A stretch of DNA of 36,158 nt from an uncultured Oscillospiraceae bacterium (GCA_900547305.1 URGH01000020.1:1-36158), one strand, 5' to 3'. Shown: positions 16,315-24,253, numbered from the stretch's first letter. Translations and numbers: made by a program. The notes: generated by a model not told the origin, from the letters alone.

Positions 16315-18309
16315 ATGCAAAGAATTGGAGTATTCGTATGTCACTGCGGCACCAACATTGCAGGCACTGTTGATGTAAAGGCTGTTGCAGAGGCAATTAA
16401 AAATGAACCCGGTGTTGTTTTCTCCACCGATTATCAGTATATGTGCTCGCAGGCAGGTCAGGAGATTATAAAGAAAGCCATTGCCGAGTATAAGCTTACC
16501 GGCATTGTGGTTTGCTCCTGCTCGCCCCGTATGCACGAGGCTACCTTCCGCAAAACTGCGGCTGCCGCGGGGCTTAACCCCTATATGGTGGAAATTGCCA
16601 ACATACGCGAGCAGTGCTCTTGGGTACATAAAGAAATGCCCATAGGCACCGAAAAGGCAATTATACTTGCCAAAGCGGCGGTTGCAAAGGTAAACCTTAA
16701 CGCGCCGCTCACCCCGGGCGAAAGCCCCGTTACAAAGCGTGCCTTGGTTATAGGCGGCGGTATTGCTGGTATTCAAACCGCGCTTGATATTGCCGACGCG
16801 GGCTTCCCGGTTGATATAGTTGAAACCAAGCCGACAATAGGCGGCAAAATGGCTCAGCTTGATAAGACTTTCCCGACACTTGACTGTGCTGCATGTATTT
16901 TAACCCCTAAAATGGTGGACGTGGCGCAGAACGATAAAATTCGCATTTTCTCATACTCCGAGGTAACCGAGGTTGGCGGATTTGTGGGTAACTTTGAGGT
17001 TACTATTAAGCGCCGCGCGCGTTACGTTAAAGAGGATATATGCACAGGCTGCGGGCTTTGCACCGAAAAATGTCCGCAGAAAAAGGTTCCCAACGAGTTC
17101 AACCTCGGTATGGATAACCGCAGCGCCATTTACATTCCGTTTGCGCAGGCAGTGCCGAAGGTTGCCACTATCGACCCGAACCACTGTATGAAGCTTAAAA
17201 CGGGCAAATGCGGCGTTTGCTCTAAAGTCTGCTCCGCCGGCGCTATTGATTACGAGGCAAAGGACGAATATGTTAAGGAAAAATACGGCGCAATAGTAGT
17301 GGCAACCGGCTTTAACCCCATTTCTATGGAGAAGTTTGACGAGTTTGCTTACTCACAGTCAAAGGACGTTATAACCTCGCTTGAATTAGAGCGCCTTATG
17401 AACGCGGCAGGCCCTACGGGCGGCACGCTTTTGCGCCCGTCTGACCATGAGCATCCGCACACGATAGTTTTCGTTCAGTGCGTGGGCTCAAGGTGCGAGG
17501 CTTGCGCCGAAAAGGGCAAGGAATATTGCTCTAAGATATGCTGTATGTACACAGCAAAGCACGCAATGCTTATAAGGGATAAATACCCCGATACCGAGGT
17601 TTATGTGTTCTATATAGACGTGCGTACCCCCGGTAAAAACTTTGATGAGTTCTACCGCCGCGCAGTTGAGGAATACGGCGTTCACTACATAAAGGGTATG
17701 GTGGGCAAGGTATCCCCCGAGGGCAATAAGCTCAAGGTTCAGGGTTCCGATTTGATTTACGGCAAACAGCTGCATATAGACGCTGATTTAGTGGTGCTTG
17801 CCGCCGCTATCGAGCCGGATAAATCCGCTCGTCCGCTTGCTACAATGCTTACTGCCAGTATGGATACAAACGACTTCTTTACCGAGGCGCACCCCAAGCT
17901 CCGCCCGGTTGAAAGCCCGACTGCGGGCGTGTTCCTTTCGGGCACTTGCCAAGGGCCTAAGGATATACCCGAAACCGTTTCCCAGGCGGGAGCGGCTGCA
18001 TCTAAGGTCATAGGGCTTTTATGCAAGGATAAGCTTACGGGTAACCCCTGCGTTGCGCACTCCGATGAAATGATGTGCAACGGCTGCTCAACCTGCGAAA
18101 AGGTTTGCCCCTACGGCGCAATTTCCTATGTTGATAAGGAATTCAGAATGCCCGACAGAACCACTAAGGTTCGCCGCGTAGCGGTTGTAAACGAGGCTGT
18201 GTGCCAGGGCTGTGGCGCTTGCACGGTTGCTTGTATGTCAGGCGCCATGGACCTAAAGGGCTTTATGAATAAACAGATTATGGCGGAGGTAGACGCAATA
18301 TGCAAGTAA
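16315..18309 (+). CDS. hdrA: HdrA-like FAD iron-sulfur subunit, candidate bifurcating flavoprotein
   Basis: Full-length HdrA homologue, 664 residues. In order: an N-terminal Cys-containing domain (C9-x-C11, CSCSPRMHE near 67-75), the FAD-binding GGGIAG at about 147-152 of a thioredoxin-reductase-like fold with the GGKMAQLDKTFP motif, an inserted ferredoxin domain (CTGCGLCTEKCPQ near 244, and CGVCSKVC near 299), and a C-terminal two-cluster ferredoxin domain (CNGCSTCEKVCPYG near 588 and CQGCGACTVACMSG near 630). In methanogen and Flx-Hdr complexes this subunit holds the FAD that splits electron pairs to ferredoxin and to a high-potential acceptor. It overlaps the mvhD-like gene by ten bases. 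Confidence 0.95.
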   Translation: MQRIGVFVCHCGTNIAGTVDVKAVAEAIKNEPGVVFSTDYQYMCSQAGQEIIKKAIAEYKLTGIVVCSCSPRMHEATFRKTAAAAGLNPYMVEIANIREQCSWVHKEMPIGTEKAIILAKAAVAKVNLNAPLTPGESPVTKRALVIGGGIAGIQTALDIADAGFPVDIVETKPTIGGKMAQLDKTFPTLDCAACILTPKMVDVAQNDKIRIFSYSEVTEVGGFVGNFEVTIKRRARYVKEDICTGCGLCTEKCPQKKVPNEFNLGMDNRSAIYIPFAQAVPKVATIDPNHCMKLKTGKCGVCSKVCSAGAIDYEAKDEYVKEKYGAIVVATGFNPISMEKFDEFAYSQSKDVITSLELERLMNAAGPTGGTLLRPSDHEHPHTIVFVQCVGSRCEACAEKGKEYCSKICCMYTAKHAMLIRDKYPDTEVYVFYIDVRTPGKNFDEFYRRAVEEYGVHYIKGMVGKVSPEGNKLKVQGSDLIYGKQLHIDADLVVLAAAIEPDKSARPLATMLTASMDTNDFFTEAHPKLRPVESPTAGVFLSGTCQGPKDIPETVSQAGAAASKVIGLLCKDKLTGNPCVAHSDEMMCNGCSTCEKVCPYGAISYVDKEFRMPDRTTKVRRVAVVNEAVCQGCGACTVACMSGAMDLKGFMNKQIMAEVDAICK

Positions 18310-18734
18310 ACGAATATAAGCCGCTTATAGTGGCGTTTTGCTGCAACTGGTGCTCTTATGCCGGTGCCGACCTTGCGGGAAATAACAGACTTAATTACCC
18401 TGCCGACGTTAAAATAATACGCGTGCCCTGCTCGTGCAGAGTAAACCCGATGTTTATTTTACGCGCGTTTCAGCGCGGGGCGGACGGCGTAATTCTTTGC
18501 GGCTGCCACCCGGGCGACTGCCACTATACCTCGGGTAACTATTACACCCGCCGCCGTATGGCTTTGCTTTTCTCAATGCTTGACTTTTTAGGCATTGAAA
18601 AGGAGCGCACCCGCGTTGAGTGGGTCTCTGCAGCAGAGGGCGCAAAGTTTGCCGCCACAATGAACGATTTTGCAAAAACAGTTGCGGCGCTCGGCGAAAA
18701 CAAGAGATTGGAGGATTTAAGATGCAAGAAATAA
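18300..18734 (+). CDS. mvhD: MvhD-like iron-sulfur adaptor (FlxD-type)
   Basis: A 144-residue protein of the MvhD family, which docks an electron-input module onto HdrA through a [2Fe-2S] cluster. Visible cysteines include CCNWC (14-18), PCSC (44-46) and CGCHPGDC (67-74), in the family pattern. In methanogens the partner is a hydrogenase or formate dehydrogenase; here no hydrogenase is present and the following genes encode an NAD(P)H-reactive flavoprotein with ferredoxin relays, as in FlxABCD-HdrABC clusters. It starts ten bases inside hdrA and ends thirteen bases inside the next gene. Confidence 0.92.
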   Translation: MQVNEYKPLIVAFCCNWCSYAGADLAGNNRLNYPADVKIIRVPCSCRVNPMFILRAFQRGADGVILCGCHPGDCHYTSGNYYTRRRMALLFSMLDFLGIEKERTRVEWVSAAEGAKFAATMNDFAKTVAALGENKRLEDLRCKK

Positions 18735-19711
18735 AACGCGAAGTTTTAGTAAATAAAGCCTCCGAATTACTTAAAAACGGCACGGTTGACCGTGTTTTTG
18801 GCTGGAAAAAGGGCGAGTTTGATTATGATATTACCCCCGCGCTTTTTGTTACCGCCGAGGATATTGAAAAAGAGTTTGTATGGGGCGATTTTTGCGGCGC
18901 TAACTTTTCAAAGTACCTTGTAAAGGAAACGGGAAAGAGCGAAAACAAGGTTCTTGTTTTCTTAAAGCCCTGCGATACATACAGCTTTAACCAGCTCTTA
19001 ACCGAGCATCGCTTTGACCGTGAAAAGGTTTACGCCGTGGGCGTGCCGTGTAACGGTATGCTTGATACGGGCAAAATTAAAAGCCATGCCGAGGGTATTG
19101 CCAAGGTGACCGATAACGGCGATAATGTAACGATAGAAACCCTGTTTGACGGCGAAATAACGCTTGACAGAAACGAGCTTTTGCCCGATAGGTGCTTAAA
19201 TTGCAAATCCAAAAAGCATGTGGCTTACGATGAGCTTTTAGGCGAGGACGGAGAAGTTTTAGACTCTCACCGCTTTGACGAGGTTGAAAAACTTGAAAAA
19301 ATGACCCCCGACGAGCGTTTCGCTTTTTGGCAGAACGAATTATCCCGCTGCATACGCTGCAACGCCTGCCGCGACGTTTGCCCCGCCTGCACCTGCGAAA
19401 AGTGTGTGTTTGATAACCCCAATTCGGGTGTTGAAAACAAGGCGGCTTCAAACGAGTTTGAAGAAAAAATGTTCCATATTATCCGCGCTTTCCACGTTGT
19501 GGGCAGATGTACCGATTGCGGAGAGTGCTCAAGAGTATGTCCGCAGCACATTCCGCTGCACCTGCTCAACCGCAAGTTTATAAAGGATATTGACAGCTTT
19601 TACGGCGAATATCAGGCGGGCGCAGAGGTAGGCTCGCGCGCTCCGATAGTAAACTACACCACCGAGGATATTGAGCCGGGCGACGCTGTAAGGAGGAATG
19701 AAAATGCGTAA
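18722..19711 (+). CDS. Two-cluster ferredoxin-type electron-transfer subunit (FlxC-like)
   Basis: The 329-residue product has an N-terminal domain (1-~150) with a KPCDTYSF motif, then CLNC, and two ferredoxin motifs: CIRCNACRDVCPAC-x-C and CTDCGECSRVCPQH. It resembles ferredoxin-type subunits of F420-hydrogenase beta and Flx complexes and probably relays electrons from the flavoprotein to the MvhD-like subunit. The frame is open back to 18620, but that extension lies inside the mvhD-like gene; ATG at 18722, seven bases after GGAGG, is the convincing start. Its N-terminal domain shares the PCD/ACD-x-x-SF motif and layout with the next gene, so the two look like paralogues. The exact subunit letter is uncertain. 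Confidence 0.8.
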   Translation: MQEIKREVLVNKASELLKNGTVDRVFGWKKGEFDYDITPALFVTAEDIEKEFVWGDFCGANFSKYLVKETGKSENKVLVFLKPCDTYSFNQLLTEHRFDREKVYAVGVPCNGMLDTGKIKSHAEGIAKVTDNGDNVTIETLFDGEITLDRNELLPDRCLNCKSKKHVAYDELLGEDGEVLDSHRFDEVEKLEKMTPDERFAFWQNELSRCIRCNACRDVCPACTCEKCVFDNPNSGVENKAASNEFEEKMFHIIRAFHVVGRCTDCGECSRVCPQHIPLHLLNRKFIKDIDSFYGEYQAGAEVGSRAPIVNYTTEDIEPGDAVRRNENA

Positions 19712-20729
19712 AATATCGCTTGAAAAAATAGATTCGCTTTTCTCCGCCATTGCAGAAAACAATGCGCTTTATATGCCCGTTGATACAAAAACAGGCGCGA
19801 AATTTGAGAAATGGGAAGAGGGTAAAAAACTCTCCGACGCGCTTAACACCGTAAGGAGTGCAAAGGATTTCTTCTTCCCCCAAACCGAAAACCTTATGGA
19901 TTTTAAGGTAGAGGGCAAAAAGATAGAGGTTATTGATACCCGCAGCGAAACCGAGGATTTTGTAGTCTTCGGCGTGCGCGCGTGCGATGTTAAGAGCTTT
20001 GATGTGCTTGACCGCGTATTTTTGGCAGAGCCGCAGGACAGCTACTATAAAAACCGCCGTGAGCACGGGGTTATAATGTCGCTTGCCTGCACAAAGCCGA
20101 ATGAAACCTGTTTTTGCACCACCTTCGGTATAGACGCGGCAGAGCCTGCGGGCGATGTGGTATGCTATAAAACCAAAGACGCGCTTTATATGAACGCTAA
20201 AACCGAAAAGGGCGAAAAGCTTTTAAAGGCGCTTGACGGTATTACCGAGGAAACCGATAGCAAAGCGGTTGCCGAGCAGCAAAAGGTAACGCGCGAAAGA
20301 ATGGCAAAGCTGCCGCTGGCAAATCTCAAGGCTGATGCATTCGGCGACGGCAAAACAAAGGAATTTTTCGACCGCCCCGAGTGGAAGGAGCTTTCGGAAA
20401 GCTGCCTCGGCTGCGGCACATGCACCTTTGTGTGCCCCACCTGCCAGTGCTACGATATTAAGGACTTCAACACGGGTCACGGCGTTAAGCGTTTCCGCTG
20501 CTGGGATTCCTGTATGTATTCCGAATTTACCAAAATGTCCGCAGGTCAGCCGAGACTGACTCAATTAGAGCGTTTCCGCCAGAGATTTATGCACAAGCTT
20601 GTGTATTTCCCGACGAATAACGACGGTATGTTCTCATGCGTAGGCTGCGGCAGATGTCTTGCAAAATGCCCGATACAAATGAACATTGTAAAGGTAATGA
20701 AAAAACTGGGAGGTAACACAAATGGCTGA
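19704..20729 (+). CDS. Two-cluster ferredoxin subunit related to anaerobic sulfite reductase A / FlxB
   Basis: A 341-residue iron-sulfur protein. The N-terminal domain contains VRACDVKSFDVLDRVF and CFC near the middle; the C-terminal part has two [4Fe-4S] motifs, CLGCGTCTFVCPTCQC and CVGCGRCLAKCPIQ. This architecture matches AsrA and the beta subunits that accompany AsrB-type NAD(P)H flavoproteins. It is expected to pass electrons from the next gene's flavin. An ATG at 19698 directly abuts AGGAGG; the ATG at 19704, seven bases after it, is preferred. It overlaps both neighbours by eight bases, so translation of the whole set appears coupled. Confidence 0.88.
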   Translation: MRKISLEKIDSLFSAIAENNALYMPVDTKTGAKFEKWEEGKKLSDALNTVRSAKDFFFPQTENLMDFKVEGKKIEVIDTRSETEDFVVFGVRACDVKSFDVLDRVFLAEPQDSYYKNRREHGVIMSLACTKPNETCFCTTFGIDAAEPAGDVVCYKTKDALYMNAKTEKGEKLLKALDGITEETDSKAVAEQQKVTRERMAKLPLANLKADAFGDGKTKEFFDRPEWKELSESCLGCGTCTFVCPTCQCYDIKDFNTGHGVKRFRCWDSCMYSEFTKMSAGQPRLTQLERFRQRFMHKLVYFPTNNDGMFSCVGCGRCLAKCPIQMNIVKVMKKLGGNTNG

Positions 20730-21555
20730 TATTAAAGAACCGCTTATTCCGAAAATCGGCGTTGTTACCGATATCAGGATAGACACTCCCGATGTTAAGA
20801 CTTTCCGCGTTGTAACGCCCGACGGCAAAAAGGCTTTCGAGCATATGCCGGGGCAGTGCGCCATGCTTTCCATTCCCGGTGTGGGCGAGGCTATGTTCTC
20901 AATCACATCTTCCCCCACAAACACCGAGTTTATGGAGTTTTCAATAAAGAAATGCGGCTGCGTTACAGAGTGGCTGCACTCTATGGAGGTAGGGCAGGAA
21001 ATAACCATTCGCGGGCCTTACGGCAGACCTTTCCCCGTTGATACCGAATTTGCGGGTCACGACCTGCTTTTCGTTGCGGGCGGTATAGGTCTTGCACCCT
21101 TGCGCTCGGTTATTAACTACTGCCGCCACTACCGCGACCGCTACGGCAAAATTGATATTGTTTACGGCTCTCGCAGTAAGCAGGACCTTGTTGACTACAA
21201 GGAAATAATTGACGAATGGGCAAATGATGCGGGCGTAAACGTTCACCTTACCATTGACCGCGAACAGCCTGAATGGGATGGCCACGTGGGCTTTGTTCCG
21301 AATTATGTTAAGGAACTGGGCTTTACAACCGATAAGATAGCCGTGCTTTGCGGACCGCCTATAATGATTAAATTTACCCTTGCGGGGCTTCAGGAGCTGG
21401 GCTTTGATAAAACTCAGGTTTACACCACAATGGAGCTTAGAATGAAGTGCGGCATAGGCAAATGCGGCAGATGTAACATAGGCGCAAAATACGTCTGCAA
21501 GGACGGACCCGTTTTCCGCTTTGACGAAATAGACGAGCTGCCCGACGAATATTGA
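20722..21555 (+). CDS. FAD/NAD(P)H-binding reductase subunit (AsrB / FlxA-like)
   Basis: Ferredoxin-NADP reductase-family flavoprotein of 277 residues: FAD domain (RVVTPDG...MPGQCAMLS, then FSITSSP), NAD-binding motif GGIGLAPLRSVI near residue 114, CGPPIM, and a C-terminal [2Fe-2S] motif MKCGIGKCGRCN-x6-C. This is the AsrB/dihydroorotate dehydrogenase electron-transfer-subunit pattern. It is the likely entry point for NADH into the complex. GGGAGG precedes the ATG and it overlaps the previous gene by eight bases. Preference for NADH over NADPH is assumed from related Flx complexes, not shown. Confidence 0.92.
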   Translation: MADIKEPLIPKIGVVTDIRIDTPDVKTFRVVTPDGKKAFEHMPGQCAMLSIPGVGEAMFSITSSPTNTEFMEFSIKKCGCVTEWLHSMEVGQEITIRGPYGRPFPVDTEFAGHDLLFVAGGIGLAPLRSVINYCRHYRDRYGKIDIVYGSRSKQDLVDYKEIIDEWANDAGVNVHLTIDREQPEWDGHVGFVPNYVKELGFTTDKIAVLCGPPIMIKFTLAGLQELGFDKTQVYTTMELRMKCGIGKCGRCNIGAKYVCKDGPVFRFDEIDELPDEY

Positions 21556-21563
21556 CGAACATT

Positions 21564-21581
21564 AAGGAGGAAAACAAATTG
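21564..21581 (+). promoter_or_regulatory. Ribosome binding site that fixes a TTG start
   Basis: AAGGAGG at 21564-21570 is followed after eight bases by TTG at 21579-21581. The frame is open upstream to a TTG at 21552 and the next ATG is at 21588, but only the 21579 codon has correct spacing, so it is taken as the start of the iron-sulfur subunit gene. Confidence 0.75.
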
Positions 21582-22253
21582 GAAAATATGGTTGATGTTT
21601 ACCTGTTCGGCAAGAAATACAGCGTGCCGGATAACCTTACAATAATGCGCGCAATGGAATACGCGGGCTATCAGTTAGTGCGCGGCTGCGGCTGCCGTAA
21701 CGGCTTTTGCGGCGCCTGCGCCACAATTTACCGCATAAAGGGCGACCGCGAGCTTAAAACCTGCCTTGCCTGCCAGACTAAGGTTGAGAACAATATGTAT
21801 GTTGCAACCCTGCCTTTCTTCCCGCTGGTAAAACAGGTTTACGATATTGAAAAAATTAAACCCACCGAGCAGATTATGATGCAGCTTTACCCCGAAATTT
21901 ACGCCTGCGTAGGCTGCAACGCCTGCACAAAGAGCTGCACGCAGTCGCTTAACGTTATGCAGTACATAGCGTATGCGCAGCGCGGCGAGTTTGATAAGTG
22001 CGCAGAGGAATCGTTCGATTGCGTTATGTGCGGTGTTTGCTCATCACGCTGCCCCGCGGGTATTTCCCACCCGCAGGTTGCAATGCTTGCGCGCAGACTT
22101 AACGGCAAGTATATAGAGCCGAAGTCAGAGCACCTTGAAAAACGCGTTGAGGAAATTAAAGAGGGCGCGTTTACCGAGATTATAGAGTCGCTTATGGGCA
22201 AGCCGGTTGAGGAGCTTAAAGAGCTTTACAACAACCGCGAAATTGAGAAATAA
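21579..22253 (+). CDS. frdB: Fumarate reductase iron-sulfur subunit (TfrB/SdhB-like, no CCG domain)
   Basis: A 224-residue iron-sulfur protein with an N-terminal plant-type [2Fe-2S] domain (GCGCRNGFCGAC at 36-47, with CLAC at 62-65) and two ferredoxin motifs (CVGCNACTKSC and CVMCGVCSSRCP) in the C-terminal half. This resembles SdhB/FrdB, but the second part has two ferredoxin-type CxxCxxCxxxC motifs as in HdrC and in methanogen thiol:fumarate reductase subunit B (TfrB). The CCG-containing C terminus of TfrB is absent; that function may be supplied by the separate HdrB. It should shuttle electrons to the flavoprotein encoded fifteen bases downstream. No membrane anchor gene accompanies it. Confidence 0.88.
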   Translation: MENMVDVYLFGKKYSVPDNLTIMRAMEYAGYQLVRGCGCRNGFCGACATIYRIKGDRELKTCLACQTKVENNMYVATLPFFPLVKQVYDIEKIKPTEQIMMQLYPEIYACVGCNACTKSCTQSLNVMQYIAYAQRGEFDKCAEESFDCVMCGVCSSRCPAGISHPQVAMLARRLNGKYIEPKSEHLEKRVEEIKEGAFTEIIESLMGKPVEELKELYNNREIEK

Positions 22254-22268
22254 GGAGGCGCGCAGATT

Positions 22269-23867
22269 ATGTATTCAAAAGAGTTTGAAAAATCTTTAAA
22301 GGCGGTTGAGGCCGCAAGAGAAGATAACATTGCATTAGAGCCGCGCCGTATGACCGCGGACGAAAAAGACGCGCTTTTGGCGGCTTACCACCCCGATTAC
22401 AAAAAGAGCGAATTTTCCACCCTTAAAATAGGGCCTAACAAGGGCGAGCAGGTGCCGCACGAGCTTTGCGAAATGCTTGAGGCGCACAGCCGCATTAAGG
22501 CAGACGACGTTGATTTAAACAACGTTACATATGATGTTGACGTGCTTATAATCGGCGGCGGCGGCGCGGGTGCATCCGCCGCTATTGAGGCGGATAATGC
22601 CGGCGCTAAAACTATGATAGTTACAAAGCTGCGCATAGGCGACGCCAATACAATGATGGCTGAGGGCGGTATTCAGGCGGCTGATAAGCCTAACGATTCG
22701 CCTGCTATCCACTTTGTAGACGCATTCGGCGGCGGCCATTTCGCCGCAAAGCGCGAGCTGCTTTCAAAACTTGTGTGCGACGCACCCGAAGCTATCAAGT
22801 GGCTTAATGAATTAGGCGTTGAGTTTGATAAAACACCCGACGGCACAATGGTGACCACCCACGGCGGCGGCACTTCGAGAAAGCGTATGCACGCCGCAAA
22901 GGACTACTCGGGCGCTGAAATTATGCGCACCTTGCGCGATGAGGTTTTAAACCGCGGTATTCCGGTTGTTGACTTTACCTCGGCTATTGAGCTTATTCTT
23001 GATGAAAACGGCAACGCCGCAGGCGCGGTGCTTATGAATATGGAGACAAAGGAGCTTATGGTGGCGCGCGCCAAAACCGTTATTATTGCAACGGGCGGAG
23101 CGGGCAGAATGCACTATCAGGGCTTCCCGACCTCTAACCACTACGGCGCTACGGCGGACGGACTGGTGCTGGCTTACCGTGTAGGCTCAAAGCTTTTGTA
23201 TGCCGATACATTGCAGTACCACCCCACGGGTGCTGCTTTCCCGCAGCAGATTTTCGGTGCGCTTGTTACCGAAAAGGTGCGTTCCTTGGGCGCTAAACTT
23301 GTAAACCGCGACGGTAAGGTATTTATGCACCCGCTTGAAACGCGCGACGTTGCGGCGGCTTCCATTATAAGAGAATGCTCCGACCGAGACGAGGGAGTAG
23401 ACACAGGCAGCGGCAAGGCGGTTTGGCTTGATACCCCGATGATTGAAAAAATCGGCGGCGAGGGCACTATTGAAAAGAGAATACCCGCTATGATGCGTAT
23501 GTTTGCAAGCTACGGTATTGATATTCGCAAAGAGCCGATACTTGTATACCCGACCCTTCACTACCAGAACGGCGGTATTGACATTAACGTTACTGGCATG
23601 AGCACCTGCGTTGAAAACCTGTACGTTGCGGGCGAGGCTGTCGGCGGAATACACGGCAGAAACCGTCTCATGGGCAACTCTCTGCTTGATATAATCGTAT
23701 TCGGCAGAACCGCGGGCAAAAACGCGGCGGCAAAATCAAAGGACGTTAAGGTGGGCAAATTAACCCTTGAGCACATTAACAAATTTGACGCCGAGCGCGA
23801 GGCGGCAGGCATTAAGACCGACGCCGTATCGCCGAAGCTTTTACCCGATTACAGAAGACAAAAATAA
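22269..23867 (+). CDS. frdA: Fumarate reductase/succinate dehydrogenase flavoprotein subunit, soluble type
   Basis: A 532-residue FAD protein of the fumarate reductase family. After an ~85-residue N-terminal extension comes the dinucleotide motif GGGGAGAS (96-103). Catalytic signatures are complete: HPTG (His318, Thr320), Glu335, Arg359 in TRDVAAASIIRE (proton-delivery Arg), His431 in TLHYQNGG and Arg466 in GRNRLMGNS. The position of the covalent-flavin histidine in membrane enzymes (S-H-T-x-A-A-E-G-G) is Asn127, so FAD is probably bound non-covalently. With fumC and a malate dehydrogenase in the operon, fumarate reduction to succinate is the best supported reaction; other substrates of the superfamily, such as aspartate, are less likely. 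AAGGAGG precedes the ATG. Confidence 0.93.
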   Translation: MYSKEFEKSLKAVEAAREDNIALEPRRMTADEKDALLAAYHPDYKKSEFSTLKIGPNKGEQVPHELCEMLEAHSRIKADDVDLNNVTYDVDVLIIGGGGAGASAAIEADNAGAKTMIVTKLRIGDANTMMAEGGIQAADKPNDSPAIHFVDAFGGGHFAAKRELLSKLVCDAPEAIKWLNELGVEFDKTPDGTMVTTHGGGTSRKRMHAAKDYSGAEIMRTLRDEVLNRGIPVVDFTSAIELILDENGNAAGAVLMNMETKELMVARAKTVIIATGGAGRMHYQGFPTSNHYGATADGLVLAYRVGSKLLYADTLQYHPTGAAFPQQIFGALVTEKVRSLGAKLVNRDGKVFMHPLETRDVAAASIIRECSDRDEGVDTGSGKAVWLDTPMIEKIGGEGTIEKRIPAMMRMFASYGIDIRKEPILVYPTLHYQNGGIDINVTGMSTCVENLYVAGEAVGGIHGRNRLMGNSLLDIIVFGRTAGKNAAAKSKDVKVGKLTLEHINKFDAEREAAGIKTDAVSPKLLPDYRRQK

Positions 23868-23876
23868 TATATAATA

Positions 23877-23910
23877 AATAATCCAAGCCCCTTGCGGGGT
23901 TAGGATTATT
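23877..23910 (+). terminator. Hairpin after the fumarate reductase operon, weak terminator candidate
   Basis: AATAATCC (23877-23884) pairs perfectly with GGATTATT (23903-23910) and an inner CCCC/GGGG stem closes a ttgc loop. The sequence after it is AAGGGGTTTG without a U-run, so termination may be partial, leaving readthrough into the small membrane protein gene whose ribosome site directly follows the hairpin. Confidence 0.5.
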
Positions 23911-23923
23911 AAGGGGTTTGAAA

Positions 23924-24238
23924 ATGATTACCGATTTACTTGAAGCACTTACTATATTCTGCTTTGGGCTTTCGTGGCCTATTTCCATTCGCAAATCTAT
24001 AATCTCCCGCACCGCAAAGGGCAAAAGCCTTTTTTTTGAGGTATTCTTGCTTATAGGCTACGCTTGCGGAATTGCGAGAAAGATTATACAGGTTGCGGGC
24101 GGCAGCTCGGGTTTTATATTCTATTTAAGCTTTTTCTTCTATGTGCTTAACTTTATTGAAATTTCAATAGATGTGGCGCTTTATTTCAGAAATAAAAAGC
24201 TGGATGAAATTGCCGACCGCGAGGCGGCAAAGGCTTGA
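23924..24238 (+). CDS. Small three-helix membrane protein, possibly SemiSWEET/PQ-loop-like
   Basis: A 104-residue protein with three hydrophobic segments (about 5-20, 38-58 and 66-90) and a basic C-terminal tail. The first helix ends in FGLSWPISIRKSIISRTAKGKS, which resembles the SWP/PQ turn and following basic loop of SemiSWEET-type half-transporters; the family link is tentative. ATG at 23924 is taken as the start since AAGGGG lies seven bases before it (a TTG at 23918 is too close). It follows the fumarate reductase gene by 56 bases across a hairpin and is bounded by a convergent terminator. A role in dicarboxylate or sugar movement is not shown. Confidence 0.65.
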   Translation: MITDLLEALTIFCFGLSWPISIRKSIISRTAKGKSLFFEVFLLIGYACGIARKIIQVAGGSSGFIFYLSFFFYVLNFIEISIDVALYFRNKKLDEIADREAAKA

Positions 24239-24253
24239 TTGCTGTAAAAATTC

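Noticed and set aside
16006..16776. 256-codon minus-strand open frame opposite hdrC and hdrA
   Set aside because: Lies antisense to conserved ferredoxin motifs and shows no recognisable domain or start signal.
18620..18721. 34-residue N-terminal extension of the FlxC-like protein
   Set aside because: It lies within the mvhD-like gene; ATG at 18722 with GGAGG is the natural start.
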